Shown: in pieces, positions 1 to 8,607 of the stretch | Position numbering within the stretch: position 1 is the first letter of the stretch | Layout of the letters: each line of letters starts with the position of its first letter | Source of the DNA: Nonomuraea candida | GTDB lineage: Bacteria > Actinomycetota > Actinomycetes > Streptosporangiales > Streptosporangiaceae | DNA length: 64,000 bases | Assembly: GCF_000725485.1 (NCBI RefSeq) | Contig: NZ_JOAG01000026.1 | Span: 62,001-126,000, forward strand | Reading direction: 5' to 3' | Notes under the pieces: generated by a model | Told to the model about the DNA's origin: nothing | The model's database searches: none | The model's input: only the letters and a program-made list of their open reading frames with translations | Translations under genes and position numbers: made by a program

Positions 1-1764
1 GCCGGCCAGATCCAGAACGCCATCCTCACCGTGTTGTGGAACCCCGGCAGGCAGCTGTTCGAGCACCGGCTGAAGTCGACCAACGAATGGGTGCCGTGGA
101 AGGAGATCAACAACTACTACCCGTTCGCCGTCGGCGCGATCCCGAACACGGCCACGTACAAGCAGGCCCTGCGCCTGTTCGACGACCCGGCGCAGTATCC
201 GATCTTCCCCTTCTACACCGCCAACCAGGCCGACAAGGCGGCCTCGGGCACCGGCAGCAACAACTTCTCCACGATCAACTCCACCGTGCAGTTCCGCCTG
301 CTCTCCTCGGTGCTGCGCACCTACCCCAACGAGTGGATCGACGCGACCTGGTACAAGAAGCTGCTCTACTGGAACGTCTGGGCCCAGTACGTCAACGGCA
401 ACACCCAGTGGCCCGACGCCAACGAGTTCTGGGCCGACTGGAACGGCTCCTCGATCACCTACCGCTCCTGGATCCACCACAACATCCTGGGCAGCGGCAA
501 CTGGACCGTCATCGAGGACGTGGCCGGGCTGCGCCCGCGCAACGACGCCAAGGTCGAGCTGTCGCCGATCAACGTCGGCTGGAGCCACTTCACCGTCAAC
601 AACCTGCGCTACCGCAACGCCGACCTGACCATCGTCTGGGACGACCCCGCCGACGGCGTCACCCGCTACCCCGGCGTGCCCCAGGGCTACTCGATCTACG
701 TCAACGGCACCCGCGCCGCCACCGTCTCGACGCTGGTGCCGTTCACCTGGGACCCGGCCACCGGCGCGGTGACCACCTCCGGCACCGTCACCCACAACGC
801 CGCCGTCCCCGGCCTCCAGGCCCCCACCCAGGTCGCCCACACCGGCGCCCGCATGGTGGACCTGCTCGGCAAGGCGGGCGTGGACCTGACCGCCGACCTC
901 ACCAACCTCGCCGCCGGCGCCACCGCCACGGCCTCCACCACCGCCTCGGGCAGCTCCGTCGCCGGCGCGGTGGACGGGCTCCCGACCAACGAGCCGTTCT
1001 GGGGCGGCACCACCGCCGGCCAGGACTGGTACGAGCTGAACTTCGGGGCCGCCCGCACCTTCAACGAGGTGCGGCTGCACGTCAAGGACAGCCGGCCGGC
1101 CGGCGCCACCTACCGGGCCCCGGCCTCCTACGACGTCCAATACCACAACGGCAGCGCCTGGGTGAGCGTGCCCTCCCAGGCCAAGACCCCGGCCACGCCG
1201 CGCGGCAACTACAACGTGGCGCAGTTCCCCGCCGTCACCGCCCAGCGGGTGCGGGTGCTGGCCACGGCCGCCGCCGGTGCCAGGACCGGCCTGACCGAGA
1301 TCAAGGTCTTCAACCGGGGCGGCGTGCAGCCCCCGTCCAACCTGGCGCTGTCGGCCACCCCGACCGCCTCCTACACCTCCGCCTGGGAGAGCGTGGCCGC
1401 CGTCAACGACGGCATCACCCCGCCCTCCTCCAACGACACGGTCAACCCGCGCTGGGGCTGCTGGCCGGAGACCGGGCAGCAGTGGGTGGACCTCACCTGG
1501 TCCTCCGCCCGCACCCTGAACCGGGCCGAGGTGTACTTCTTCGACGACGACCAGGGCATCGACATGCCGGCGTCGTGGAAGCTGCAGTACTGGAACGGCA
1601 GCGCGTACGTGGACATGCCGGGCGCCTCGGCGTACACGCTGGCGAAGAACGCCTACAACACCGTCACCTTCACCGCCACCGGCACGACCCGCCTGCGGGT
1701 GCTGCTCACCGGCAACGGCGCCGGCTCCGTCGGCCTGCTGGAGGTCAGGGCCTACGGAACGTGA
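1..1764 (+). CDS. MGH1/GH63-like glycoside hydrolase with two discoidin domains (5'-truncated by window)
   Basis: The frame is open from base 1, so the N-terminus and any signal peptide lie outside the window; 587 residues are visible. The first ~230 residues (WNPGRQLFEHRL, VPWKEINNYYPFAVG, TYPNEWIDATWYKKLLYWNVWAQ) look like the C-terminal half of an (alpha/alpha)6-barrel hydrolase of the MGH1-like/GH63 type. Two F5/8-type-C (discoidin) sugar-binding domains follow, beginning at about residues 300 (NLAAGATATAS) and 450 (NLALSATPTAS), each with the Asn-Leu-Ala opening typical of these domains. It is probably a secreted enzyme acting on plant or microbial glycans. The exact substrate cannot be read from the sequence. 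A strong hairpin follows the stop. Confidence 0.75.
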   Translation, partial: AGQIQNAILTVLWNPGRQLFEHRLKSTNEWVPWKEINNYYPFAVGAIPNTATYKQALRLFDDPAQYPIFPFYTANQADKAASGTGSNNFSTINSTVQFRLLSSVLRTYPNEWIDATWYKKLLYWNVWAQYVNGNTQWPDANEFWADWNGSSITYRSWIHHNILGSGNWTVIEDVAGLRPRNDAKVELSPINVGWSHFTVNNLRYRNADLTIVWDDPADGVTRYPGVPQGYSIYVNGTRAATVSTLVPFTWDPATGAVTTSGTVTHNAAVPGLQAPTQVAHTGARMVDLLGKAGVDLTADLTNLAAGATATASTTASGSSVAGAVDGLPTNEPFWGGTTAGQDWYELNFGAARTFNEVRLHVKDSRPAGATYRAPASYDVQYHNGSAWVSVPSQAKTPATPRGNYNVAQFPAVTAQRVRVLATAAAGARTGLTEIKVFNRGGVQPPSNLALSATPTASYTSAWESVAAVNDGITPPSSNDTVNPRWGCWPETGQQWVDLTWSSARTLNRAEVYFFDDDQGIDMPASWKLQYWNGSAYVDMPGASAYTLAKNAYNTVTFTATGTTRLRVLLTGNGAGSVGLLEVRAYGT

Positions 1765-1770
1765 GATCGA

Positions 1771-1799
1771 GGGGGTGCGTCCGGGCCGGGCGCACCCCC
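1771..1799 (+). terminator. Rho-independent-type hairpin
   Basis: A perfect 9-bp stem (GGGGGTGCG at 1771-1779 with CGCACCCCC at 1791-1799) with an 11-nt loop starts 6 bp after the hydrolase stop codon. There is no T-tract, as is usual in high-GC actinomycetes. Confidence 0.7.
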
Positions 1800-1945
1800 G
1801 CCACGCTGCCGCTCTTGACGTCACCGGGCGTACGGGCGCACCATCTCGGTGCGACGGAGTAGTTACTTTCTCACTTTGAGTGACGGAGCGCAGCGGAAGC
1901 AGGCAGGCTGCTGTCACACCTTCGGCCGATGGGCAGGCGATCACG

Positions 1946-4132
1946 ATGGCAGGAAAGTGGCAGGCGGGCAACCTCCCGGCGGAGCTGACGAGCCTGGTCG
2001 GGCGGCGGCACGAGCTCGACCAGGTCCGCCGCGCCTGCCGGCGCTCGCGCCTGGTGACCCTCACCGGCGTGGGCGGCGTCGGCAAGTCGCGCCTGGCCCT
2101 GCGCGCCGCTGCCGACCTGCGGCCCGAGTTCGGCGGCGGAGCCTGGCTGGTGGAGCTGTCGCCGCTGACCGACGGCACCCTCCTGCCGCACACCATCGCC
2201 GAGGCGCTGCGGCTGAGCGACCAGACCACCCGGCCCATGATCGAGGTGCTGGCCGACCACCTGTTCGGCCGGGAGGTCCTGCTCGTCCTCGACACCTGCG
2301 AGCACCTGGCCGGCGCCTGCGCCGAGACCGTGGGCACGCTGCTGGCGGCCGTGCCGGGGCTGCGCGTGCTGGCCACCAGCCGCCGCCCGCTGGAGGCGCC
2401 GGGCGAGCTGGTGCTCGTGGTCGACCCGCTGCCGGTGCCGCCCGCGGGCGCCACCGGCCCGGCCACCGGCGACGCGGTGGCGCTGCTGGCCGAGCGCGCC
2501 GCCGAGGCCATCCCCGGCTTCGACCTCGCCGACCACGACCAGGAGGCGGTGGCCCGCCTGTGCCGGCGGCTGGAGGGCATCCCGCTGGCGATCGAGCTGG
2601 CCGCGGCGCGGCTGCGCGAGCTGCCGGTCGCGCAGCTGGCCGACCGACTCGACGACCGCTTCGCCGCCCTGGAGGCCGAAGCCGCCGAAGCCGCTGAAGC
2701 CGCCGGGGGAGCCGAGGCCGCCGGGGGAGCCGAGACCGCCGGGCCTGCCGGAGCCGCCGGGCCCGCCGAGGCCGGCCTGCCGTGGCGCCGGGCGCTGCGG
2801 ACCGCCATCGGCTGGAGCCACGAGCTGTGCGAGCCCGCCGAACGCCTGCTCTGGGCGCGGCTGTCGGTGTTCGCCGGCGACTTCGACGCCGAGGCCGTGC
2901 GCGAGGTGTGCACGGACGAGCGGCTGCCGGAGGCGGACATCGGCCTGCTGCTCGACGCGCTGGCCGACGAGTCGATCCTGACCTGGCTGCCGACCGGCGC
3001 GGGCGAGCGCTACCGGATGCTGGACACGCTGCGCGAGTACGGCGCCGGCTGGCTGCGCGACCTCGGCGAGGAGGAGCGCTTCAAGCAGCGCCACCGCGAG
3101 CACTACCTGTCGATGGCCACGCGCGGCGCCGTCGGCTGGCTCGGCCCCGGCCAGATCTCCTGGTACGACCGCATGGTCGGCGAGCACGACAACCTGCGCG
3201 CCGCCCTGGAGGTGGCGCTCGGCACCAAGCACGGCCTGCCCGCGCTGGAGCTGGCCGGCACGCTGGCGTTCTTCTGGTACGGCTGCGGCTACGCCAAGGA
3301 GGGCCGCCACTACCTCGGCCAGGCCCTCGCCCTGGGCGCCCGGCCCGGCCCCGCGCTGGTGCAGGCGTTCTGGGCCGACGGCCTGCTGGCCGCCACGCAG
3401 GGCGACGCGGACGCCGCCGACGCCCGGGCCGCGCAGATCGACCTCGTCGCCGACGCCGGCGACGCCTACGCGGCGAGCTGCGTCCGGGCGCTCAGGGCGA
3501 TGACCGGGGTGATCCGCGGCGACCTGATCCAGGCGATGGCCGAGTCCGAGGTCGCCTACGTCACCCGCTGGGACGACGACGAGCCGCTGACCATCGCCCG
3601 GCTGATCGCGGTCCTGTGCCGGGCGCACGCCCTCACCGTGGACGGCCGGATCCAGGACGCCATCGGCGTCCTGGAGGATCTGCGCGCCCTGTGCGACCGG
3701 CGCGGCGAGCAGTCGATGCGCTCCCACGCCGACTACCTGCGCGGCCAGGCCGAGCTGAACGTCGGGCGGCTGGACGCGGCCGTCGCCTACGCCCAGGAGG
3801 CGCTGCGCACCAAGCGGCGGCTGCACGACAACTTCGGCATCGGCCTGACGGTGGACCTGCTGGCCCTGGCCGCCGGTGCGGCCGGGCGGGCGCACCGCGC
3901 GGCCCGGCTGCTGGGCCTGGCGCAGCGGATCTGGAGCACCCACGGCCAGGCCCAGGCCAGCGTGCCCGCCCTGGTGGCGGCGCGGGAGGAGTGCGAGGCG
4001 CAGGCCCGCGACCTGCTCGGCGACAACGCCTACGAGGCGGCCTACCGCACCGGGTTCGACAGCGACATCGACGCGGGCATCGCGTACGCGCTCGAACCGC
4101 AGGGCGAGGGCATGCACAACGGCTTCGCCTGA
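1946..4132 (+). CDS. AfsR/SARP-like NB-ARC ATPase lacking a DNA-binding domain
   Basis: This is a signal-transduction-type STAND ATPase. From the ATG at 1946 it has 728 residues: Walker A GVGGVGKS at about 41-48, Walker B-like LVLDTCEHL near 113, the ATSRRPL sensor motif, GIPLAIELAAARL (GxP motif), a winged-helix segment, then a TPR-like helical C-terminus. It resembles the ATPase half of AfsR/LuxR-type regulators, but neither a BTAD/SARP domain nor a LuxR helix-turn-helix is present, so it may act through a partner. A GTG at 1880 would add 22 residues and has no good ribosome site. An Ala/Glu/Gly-rich repetitive insert lies at 2671-2780, between the ATPase core and the helical part. Target and ligand are unknown. 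Confidence 0.75.
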   Translation: MAGKWQAGNLPAELTSLVGRRHELDQVRRACRRSRLVTLTGVGGVGKSRLALRAAADLRPEFGGGAWLVELSPLTDGTLLPHTIAEALRLSDQTTRPMIEVLADHLFGREVLLVLDTCEHLAGACAETVGTLLAAVPGLRVLATSRRPLEAPGELVLVVDPLPVPPAGATGPATGDAVALLAERAAEAIPGFDLADHDQEAVARLCRRLEGIPLAIELAAARLRELPVAQLADRLDDRFAALEAEAAEAAEAAGGAEAAGGAETAGPAGAAGPAEAGLPWRRALRTAIGWSHELCEPAERLLWARLSVFAGDFDAEAVREVCTDERLPEADIGLLLDALADESILTWLPTGAGERYRMLDTLREYGAGWLRDLGEEERFKQRHREHYLSMATRGAVGWLGPGQISWYDRMVGEHDNLRAALEVALGTKHGLPALELAGTLAFFWYGCGYAKEGRHYLGQALALGARPGPALVQAFWADGLLAATQGDADAADARAAQIDLVADAGDAYAASCVRALRAMTGVIRGDLIQAMAESEVAYVTRWDDDEPLTIARLIAVLCRAHALTVDGRIQDAIGVLEDLRALCDRRGEQSMRSHADYLRGQAELNVGRLDAAVAYAQEALRTKRRLHDNFGIGLTVDLLALAAGAAGRAHRAARLLGLAQRIWSTHGQAQASVPALVAAREECEAQARDLLGDNAYEAAYRTGFDSDIDAGIAYALEPQGEGMHNGFA

Positions 4133-4170
4133 GCCCCCGCCGGGGCCGGGCCTGACCGCGGTGGGGCTCA
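4130..4170. terminator. Bidirectional terminator between convergent genes
   Basis: TGAGCCCC (4130-4137) pairs with GGGGCTCA (4163-4170). The stem contains the stop codons of both convergent genes, so it can serve the ATPase gene and the SDR gene. Confidence 0.5.
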
Positions 4171-4890
4171 GCGCTGCTGGGCCGGGCGGATGATCAGCTC
4201 GTTGACGTCCACGCCGGGCGGCTGGCCCAGCGCGTACGCGATGGCCTCGCCGATGCTCTCCGGCGGGATCGCATTGGCGCGGTAGGCGCGCATGGCCTCC
4301 CTGGCCTCCGGGTCGCTGATGCTGTCGGCCAGCTCCGACTCCACCACGCCGGGGGAGACCGTGGTGACCCGGATGCCGGGGTCGAGCTCCAGGCGCAGCC
4401 CCTCGGTGATCGCCCACGCGGCGTGTTTCGTGCCGCAGTAGACCGCGGCCGTCGGCACGACCTCGTGGGCGCCGATCGAGGCGACGGTGACGAAGTGGCC
4501 CTCGCCCTGCCGCCGGAAGTGCGGCAGCGCGGCGGCGATCCCGTGCAGCAGGCCGCGCACGTTGACGTCGATCATCCGGTCCCACTCCTCGACCAGCAGC
4601 GCGTCCAGCCGGGACAGCGGCATCACGCCCGCGTTGTTGACGATGGCGTCGATCCGGCCGTGCCGCTCGGCGGCCTCGTCGGCGAACGCGGCGACGTCGG
4701 CGCGGTCGGTCACGTCGAGGCGGCGCACGTCGGCCGTGCCGCCGGCCGCCTCGATCTCCTTGGCGGTGGTGGTGAGGCGGTCCTCGCGGCGGGCGCCGAG
4801 CACGACGCGGTGGCCCGCTGCGGCCAGGCGGATCGCGGTGGCCCGGCCGATGCCGCTGCTCGCGCCGGTGATCAGGACGACTTTCGACAT
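4168..4890 (-). CDS. SDR-family NAD(P)-dependent oxidoreductase
   Basis: A 240-residue classical short-chain dehydrogenase, probably cytosolic. The cofactor motif TGASSGIGR is at residues 8-16, NNAGV follows, and the active-site pair is in YCGTK (Tyr-x-x-x-Lys). The start is supported by AAGGAG seven bases before the ATG. The substrate cannot be assigned. It lies 131 bp downstream of, and in the same direction as, an XRE-type regulator; this pairing of a regulator with an SDR is common in actinomycetes, and the SDR is probably its target. Confidence 0.85.
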   Translation of the reverse strand: MSKVVLITGASSGIGRATAIRLAAAGHRVVLGARREDRLTTTAKEIEAAGGTADVRRLDVTDRADVAAFADEAAERHGRIDAIVNNAGVMPLSRLDALLVEEWDRMIDVNVRGLLHGIAAALPHFRRQGEGHFVTVASIGAHEVVPTAAVYCGTKHAAWAITEGLRLELDPGIRVTTVSPGVVESELADSISDPEAREAMRAYRANAIPPESIGEAIAYALGQPPGVDVNELIIRPAQQR

Positions 4891-5021
4891 GGTGCTACTC
4901 CTTGGTTACGGTACGTGATGATAGAAGACGTGCGGGAGTCGTGTGGGCCGGATCGGGCAGTGAAGGCCCGGATCGGCCGGTGAGAGTCCGGATTCAGGTG
5001 GTGCGGACCCCGGTCAGGCGG

Positions 5022-5858
5022 TCAGGCGGTGAGGCTGCCGAGGAGGGACAGCGCGTCCTGCGAGGGGCTGCCCGGGTCGGCGTGATAGACGACGAGCTGC
5101 TGGCCGGGGGCGCCGTTCACGGTCAGCGACTCGTAGTGCAGGGTCAGCTCGCCCACCAGCGGATGGCGGAAGCGCTTGGTCTCGTGGGTCTTCTGACGGA
5201 TGTCGTGCCGGGCCCAGAGCCGGCGGAAGGTCTCGCTCTTGAGCGACAGCTCCCCGACGGCCTCGATGAGGCCCGGGTCGTCGGGGTCCGCGCCGGCCGC
5301 CGCGCGCAGGGCGGCGACGGTGTTGCGGGCGGCCAGGTCCCAGTCGGGGTAGAAGTCGCGGCCGTCCGGGTCGAGGAAGACCAGCCGGACCAGGTCCCCG
5401 CTGTGCTCGTGGCCGCCGAACAGCGCCCTGCCCAGGGGGTTGGCGGCCAGCACGGTCAGGCGGCGGCCCAGCACCACGGCGGGGGTGTGCGGCCAGGCGG
5501 CCATCATGCGCACCAGGCCGGGGCCGACCTCCTCGCGCCGGGCGGCCGGGCGGCGCCTGCGGGAGGAGGGGCGGCGGGCCAGCCGGTGCAGGTGCGCGGT
5601 CGCGTCCTCCTCCAGCGCCAGCGCCCTGGCCAGCGCGTCCACCACCTGCGGCGAGGGGTGGCGCTCGCGGCCCTGCTCCATCCGTACGTAGTAGTCGATG
5701 CTCACGCCGGCGAGCTGGGCGACCTCCTCGCGGCGCAGCCCCGCCACCCTGCGGCGGGTGGCGGCGGGCAGGCCGAGGTCCTCGGGGCCGACCAGCTCGC
5801 GGCGGGCGCGCAGGAACTGGCCGAGCGGGTTGCCGGTCTCGATCGCCTGAAGCTCCAT
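5022..5858 (-). CDS. XRE-family regulator with MmyB-like ligand-binding domain
   Basis: From the ATG at 5858 the protein has 278 residues. Residues ~10-70 form an HTH_3/XRE DNA-binding domain (LGQFLRARRELV, RRVAGLRREEVAQLAGVS, DYYVRMEQGRERHPS). The rest is the MmyB-like domain, recognisable by VVLGRRLTVLAANPLGRALF and LTLHYESLTVNG; this fold binds small hydrophobic ligands in known members. A hexamer TAGCCT ends 7 bases before the ATG, so the mRNA may be leaderless. An upstream start at 5891 adds 11 residues. It probably controls the SDR gene downstream. Confidence 0.82.
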   Translation of the reverse strand: MELQAIETGNPLGQFLRARRELVGPEDLGLPAATRRRVAGLRREEVAQLAGVSIDYYVRMEQGRERHPSPQVVDALARALALEEDATAHLHRLARRPSSRRRRPAARREEVGPGLVRMMAAWPHTPAVVLGRRLTVLAANPLGRALFGGHEHSGDLVRLVFLDPDGRDFYPDWDLAARNTVAALRAAAGADPDDPGLIEAVGELSLKSETFRRLWARHDIRQKTHETKRFRHPLVGELTLHYESLTVNGAPGQQLVVYHADPGSPSQDALSLLGSLTA

Positions 5859-5958
5859 GCCTTCGAGGCTAGGGGAGAAATGGGGCTGCAAAGGGTGTCC
5901 AGGGTGGGTGAGGTACTCCTACTCTCCCGTCCCCCAGTGAGCCGCCCGCCTCGCCCGG

Positions 5959-6008
5959 GGCCCGTCCGGCCGGACGGGCCACCCGCTGGAGCCCGTCCGG
6001 CCGGACGG
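5959..6008. terminator. Tandem palindromic hairpins after the pectinase gene
   Basis: CCCGTCCGGCCGGACGGG (5961-5978) is a perfect palindrome extending to 22 bp (5959-5980). A second copy, CCGTCCGGCCGGACGG, sits at 5993-6008. With the following CCACCCGCTGG they form a direct repeat of period ~31 bp. They lie just past the pectinase stop codon (minus strand) and probably end its transcript. Confidence 0.55.
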
Positions 6009-6084
6009 CCACCCGCTGGGGTCCGCCCGGCCCGGAGACCGCTCGGCGCCGGCCGCTCAGTGCCGGCCGCTCAGTGCCGGGCGC

Positions 6085-8376
6085 TCAGCGCAGGCGGCCG
6101 GCGCCGGCTCCCGCCGGGACCAGGTGCCGCAGCGCCCTGGCCGGGTGCACGCGCGTGACCAGCGCCGGCGTCCAGCCGGCGTCCGTGCCGAGTGCCGTGC
6201 CGTTGGCCGTGTTGTACGCCGCCACGACGTCCACCGGCACGCCGTCCACGAGGTTGTCCATCGCCGTGATCGCCGTGCCGTTGAACACGGTCAGCACCTT
6301 CTCGGCGGCGATCCCGTCGAAGGCGTTGGCGTTGGCGTAGACCTTGGAGCCGAAGCCGACCCCGATGCTGTAGCCGTCCCCCGCGCCGCCCTTGTAGTAG
6401 TTGTTGTAGACGTGCACCTGGCCGAACCGCACCCGCGGCGTGCGCTGGCCGAGCGACTCGAAGTGGTTGTGGTGCAGGGTGACCTTGAGCTTGTCCGCCT
6501 CGGCGTACCGCGCCGGGTTGTCGGTGTTGCCGATGAGGGTCACCTTGTCGTGGCCGCTCAGGTGGTTCCAGGACAGCGTCACGTAATTCGCGCCGCGCAC
6601 CACGTCGAGCAGGCCGTCGTGCACCTGGTACGGCCGGCCGAAGTACAGCGGCTGGCCCGAGTCCGGGTTGTCGCCGTCGTTGAGCGTGTTGTGGTCCAGC
6701 CAGACGTGCGTGGAGCCGGAGACCTCCACGTTGTCGAAGGAGGCGTTCCAGTTGCCCTCGGCGCCGTCGGTCGGGTCCCACTGCGGGAAGCAGTCGGCGG
6801 TGTCGGTGATGGTGAGGTTGCGCACGATGACGTTGTCGGCGTTGCTGATCCGCAGCCCGAAGCTCTTCAGCGCCGCATCCCTGCCCAGGCCCATGAGGGT
6901 GACGTTCGAGCCGATGGTGACCGTGACGTGCGCGGCCATCTTGGCGTACGACGCCTTGCGGGCCTCCTCCAGCGGCCCCGACGGCACGCTGTCCCTGCCC
7001 CAGACGGCCGGGTCGTAGGCGGCCAGGTAGGCGGGCAGGCTGTAGCCGTCCACCGCGTAGTCGTCGCAGGTCAACGGGTTGCCTGCGGCGTCGGTGTCGG
7101 CGTCGATGGCGCCCTTGACGTAGATGATCCGCGGCCTGTTGTCGGCGGTGCCGCCCAGCGCCGCCAGCAGCTCGGCCCTGGTGGAGACGGTGTGCACGTC
7201 CTCGCGGCGGGCGGCCGAGCCGCCCGTGGTGCCGGTCGTGGCCGCCGCCCAGCCGTCGCCGCGCGGCAGCACCTCGCGGCCCGGCTCGTGCCCGGGGGCG
7301 GGGGCGTGGGCGGGGCGGCGGACCGGGTTCCAGCCGTCGGCGCCCGCCAGGTACCGCTCCGGCGTGAACGCCCTGGCCTGCGCCGCGGTGAGCTGCGGCC
7401 GGTCGTCGCCGACGGCCGCGCCGGGCCCGTGGTTGCGGTACTCCGACAGGCGGGCCTCGCGCCAGTTCAGCCCCGACATGTCGGTCCAGGGCGCGTCCTT
7501 GACCTGCTGGCCCAGCCACGACTCGCGCACCACCACCTGGCCGCGTGCCGTGGCGGAGCCGCCGGCCGGCCACGGGCGGCCCAGGTGGACGGTGCGGGCG
7601 GGCGCGTCGCTGATCAGGTGGCTGCGGTGGATCAGGAAGCCGTACGGGTTGGCGAGCTCCGTGCTGGCGGCCGTGACGTAGCCGTTGTCGTCCGTGCTGC
7701 CCCGGTTCAGCGACTTGATCACGCAGCGGTCGAACACCGCGGTGGCGCGGCCGAAGATGAAGTCGACGTCGCCCTCGACGTAGCAGTTGTGGAAGTACTG
7801 CCGGGCCGTGGTGGTGGCGGAGGCGGTGTTGGCGTACAGGGTGTCCTGGTTGCCGAGGAACCTGACGTTGTCGTACACCTGCCGGTCGCCCGTCGTCCTG
7901 ACCGCCACCGCCTGGCTGTTGCCGTGGGCGGCCTCGTCGTAGGAGTTCTCGAAGGTGAGGTTGCGGGCGGTGAAGTCGGGCGCGCTGATCACGTACGACG
8001 CGCTGCCGGAGGTGCCGTACGGGCCGGAGCCGTCCGGCTTCTGCTGAGACGCGGCGGCGTCGAACGTGAGCACCACCTGGCGCGGGTCGCGGGTGTCACC
8101 GGCCAGCGTGATGTGCGGCTTGTCGGCCGGGATGACCACCTGCTGCCTGTAGGTGCCCTTGCGGACCAGGATGGTGACCGGCCGGGTGTTGCCCGCGGGC
8201 ACGGCGTCGACGGCGTCCTGCACGGTCGTGTGGTGGCCCGAGCCGTCGGCGGCCACCACGATCGTGGTGCGGGCCGCGGCCGCCGCCGCGGGGGTCACCG
8301 CGGGGATCATCGCGGGGACCATCGTGGTCGCGAACAGGGCCAGGGCGATCATCGGAGGGAGTAACGGAAGTCGCAT
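6085..8376 (-). CDS. Secreted pectin methylesterase (CE8)-pectate lyase (PL1) fusion
   Basis: A 763-residue two-enzyme protein. Residues 1-35 are a signal peptide (RLPLLPPMIALALFATTM, then Ala-rich). Residues ~36-345 are a CE8 pectin methylesterase with its hallmark motifs QAVAV, GNQDTLY, DFIFGRATAVFD and LGRPW, including both catalytic aspartates. A short Pro/Ala/His linker leads to a PL1 pectate lyase (about 385-750): VTIGSNVTLMGLG, VIVRNLTI, VWLDHNTL, DKVTLIGN and the catalytic VRFGQVHVYNNYY. The first half removes methyl groups from pectin; the second cleaves the demethylated polygalacturonate by beta-elimination. One gene thus supplies two consecutive steps outside the cell. It is divergent from the GH10 xylanase gene, with a 231-bp shared control region. 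Confidence 0.92.
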   Translation of the reverse strand: MRLPLLPPMIALALFATTMVPAMIPAVTPAAAAAARTTIVVAADGSGHHTTVQDAVDAVPAGNTRPVTILVRKGTYRQQVVIPADKPHITLAGDTRDPRQVVLTFDAAASQQKPDGSGPYGTSGSASYVISAPDFTARNLTFENSYDEAAHGNSQAVAVRTTGDRQVYDNVRFLGNQDTLYANTASATTTARQYFHNCYVEGDVDFIFGRATAVFDRCVIKSLNRGSTDDNGYVTAASTELANPYGFLIHRSHLISDAPARTVHLGRPWPAGGSATARGQVVVRESWLGQQVKDAPWTDMSGLNWREARLSEYRNHGPGAAVGDDRPQLTAAQARAFTPERYLAGADGWNPVRRPAHAPAPGHEPGREVLPRGDGWAAATTGTTGGSAARREDVHTVSTRAELLAALGGTADNRPRIIYVKGAIDADTDAAGNPLTCDDYAVDGYSLPAYLAAYDPAVWGRDSVPSGPLEEARKASYAKMAAHVTVTIGSNVTLMGLGRDAALKSFGLRISNADNVIVRNLTITDTADCFPQWDPTDGAEGNWNASFDNVEVSGSTHVWLDHNTLNDGDNPDSGQPLYFGRPYQVHDGLLDVVRGANYVTLSWNHLSGHDKVTLIGNTDNPARYAEADKLKVTLHHNHFESLGQRTPRVRFGQVHVYNNYYKGGAGDGYSIGVGFGSKVYANANAFDGIAAEKVLTVFNGTAITAMDNLVDGVPVDVVAAYNTANGTALGTDAGWTPALVTRVHPARALRHLVPAGAGAGRLR

Positions 8377-8413
8377 GCGCGGGCCTCGACACAGAGTGCG
8401 GCAATCGGTTGCA

Positions 8414-8446
8414 TGAAACGTTCGCCCAATCCGTTCACTCCGTCAA
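8414..8446 (-). promoter_or_regulatory. Putative pectinase promoter overlapped by an AACGTT operator-like site
   Basis: Read on the minus strand, TTGACG (8441-8446) could be a -35. The following region contains the near-palindrome around AACGTT (8417-8422; TGAAACGTTCGC at 8414-8425), similar in style to LacI-family operators of actinomycete sugar regulons. No convincing -10 is visible, so this is a tentative call. Confidence 0.3.
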
Positions 8447-8451
8447 GGACC

Positions 8452-8466
8452 TGCAGTGAAACTGCA
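8452..8466. promoter_or_regulatory. Inverted repeat TGCAGT-GAA-ACTGCA
   Basis: A perfect 6-3-6 inverted repeat midway between the divergent pectinase and xylanase genes. A related half-site (TGCAGTGCA) lies at 8487-8495. Probably a regulator site; the protein is unknown. Confidence 0.4.
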
Positions 8467-8517
8467 CCCTTGCTGGAACAAGCGATTGCAGTGCACTCCT
8501 GGTTCGGGTGGGGTGTA

Positions 8518-8546
8518 TTGACCGGGCATCGGGGGCGCTCTACAGT
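8518..8546 (+). promoter_or_regulatory. Promoter of the GH10 xylanase gene (-35 TTGACC, 17 bp, -10 TACAGT)
   Basis: TTGACC at 8518-8523 and TACAGT at 8541-8546 are separated by 17 bp, a good match to the vegetative actinomycete promoter. Transcription would begin near 8553, giving a leader of about 55 nt before the GTG at 8608. Confidence 0.6.
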
Positions 8547-8572
8547 CCGCCTGATATTTATCGGCATTTCCC

Positions 8573-8583
8573 TGAAACTTTCA
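8573..8583. promoter_or_regulatory. Palindrome TGAAACTTTCA in the xylanase leader
   Basis: A perfect 5-1-5 palindrome about 20 nt after the predicted transcription start and 24 bp before the start codon, a classical position for a repressor that blocks elongation. It resembles the TGAAAC site (8414) on the other side of the shared region. Confidence 0.45.
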
Positions 8584-8607
8584 TTCTCCGGATGCCCGAG
8601 GAGCCCC

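Noticed and set aside
1871-4585. 904-codon minus-strand frame over the ATPase gene
   Set aside because: Shadow frame; no recognised domain, and it crosses the stop region of two real genes.
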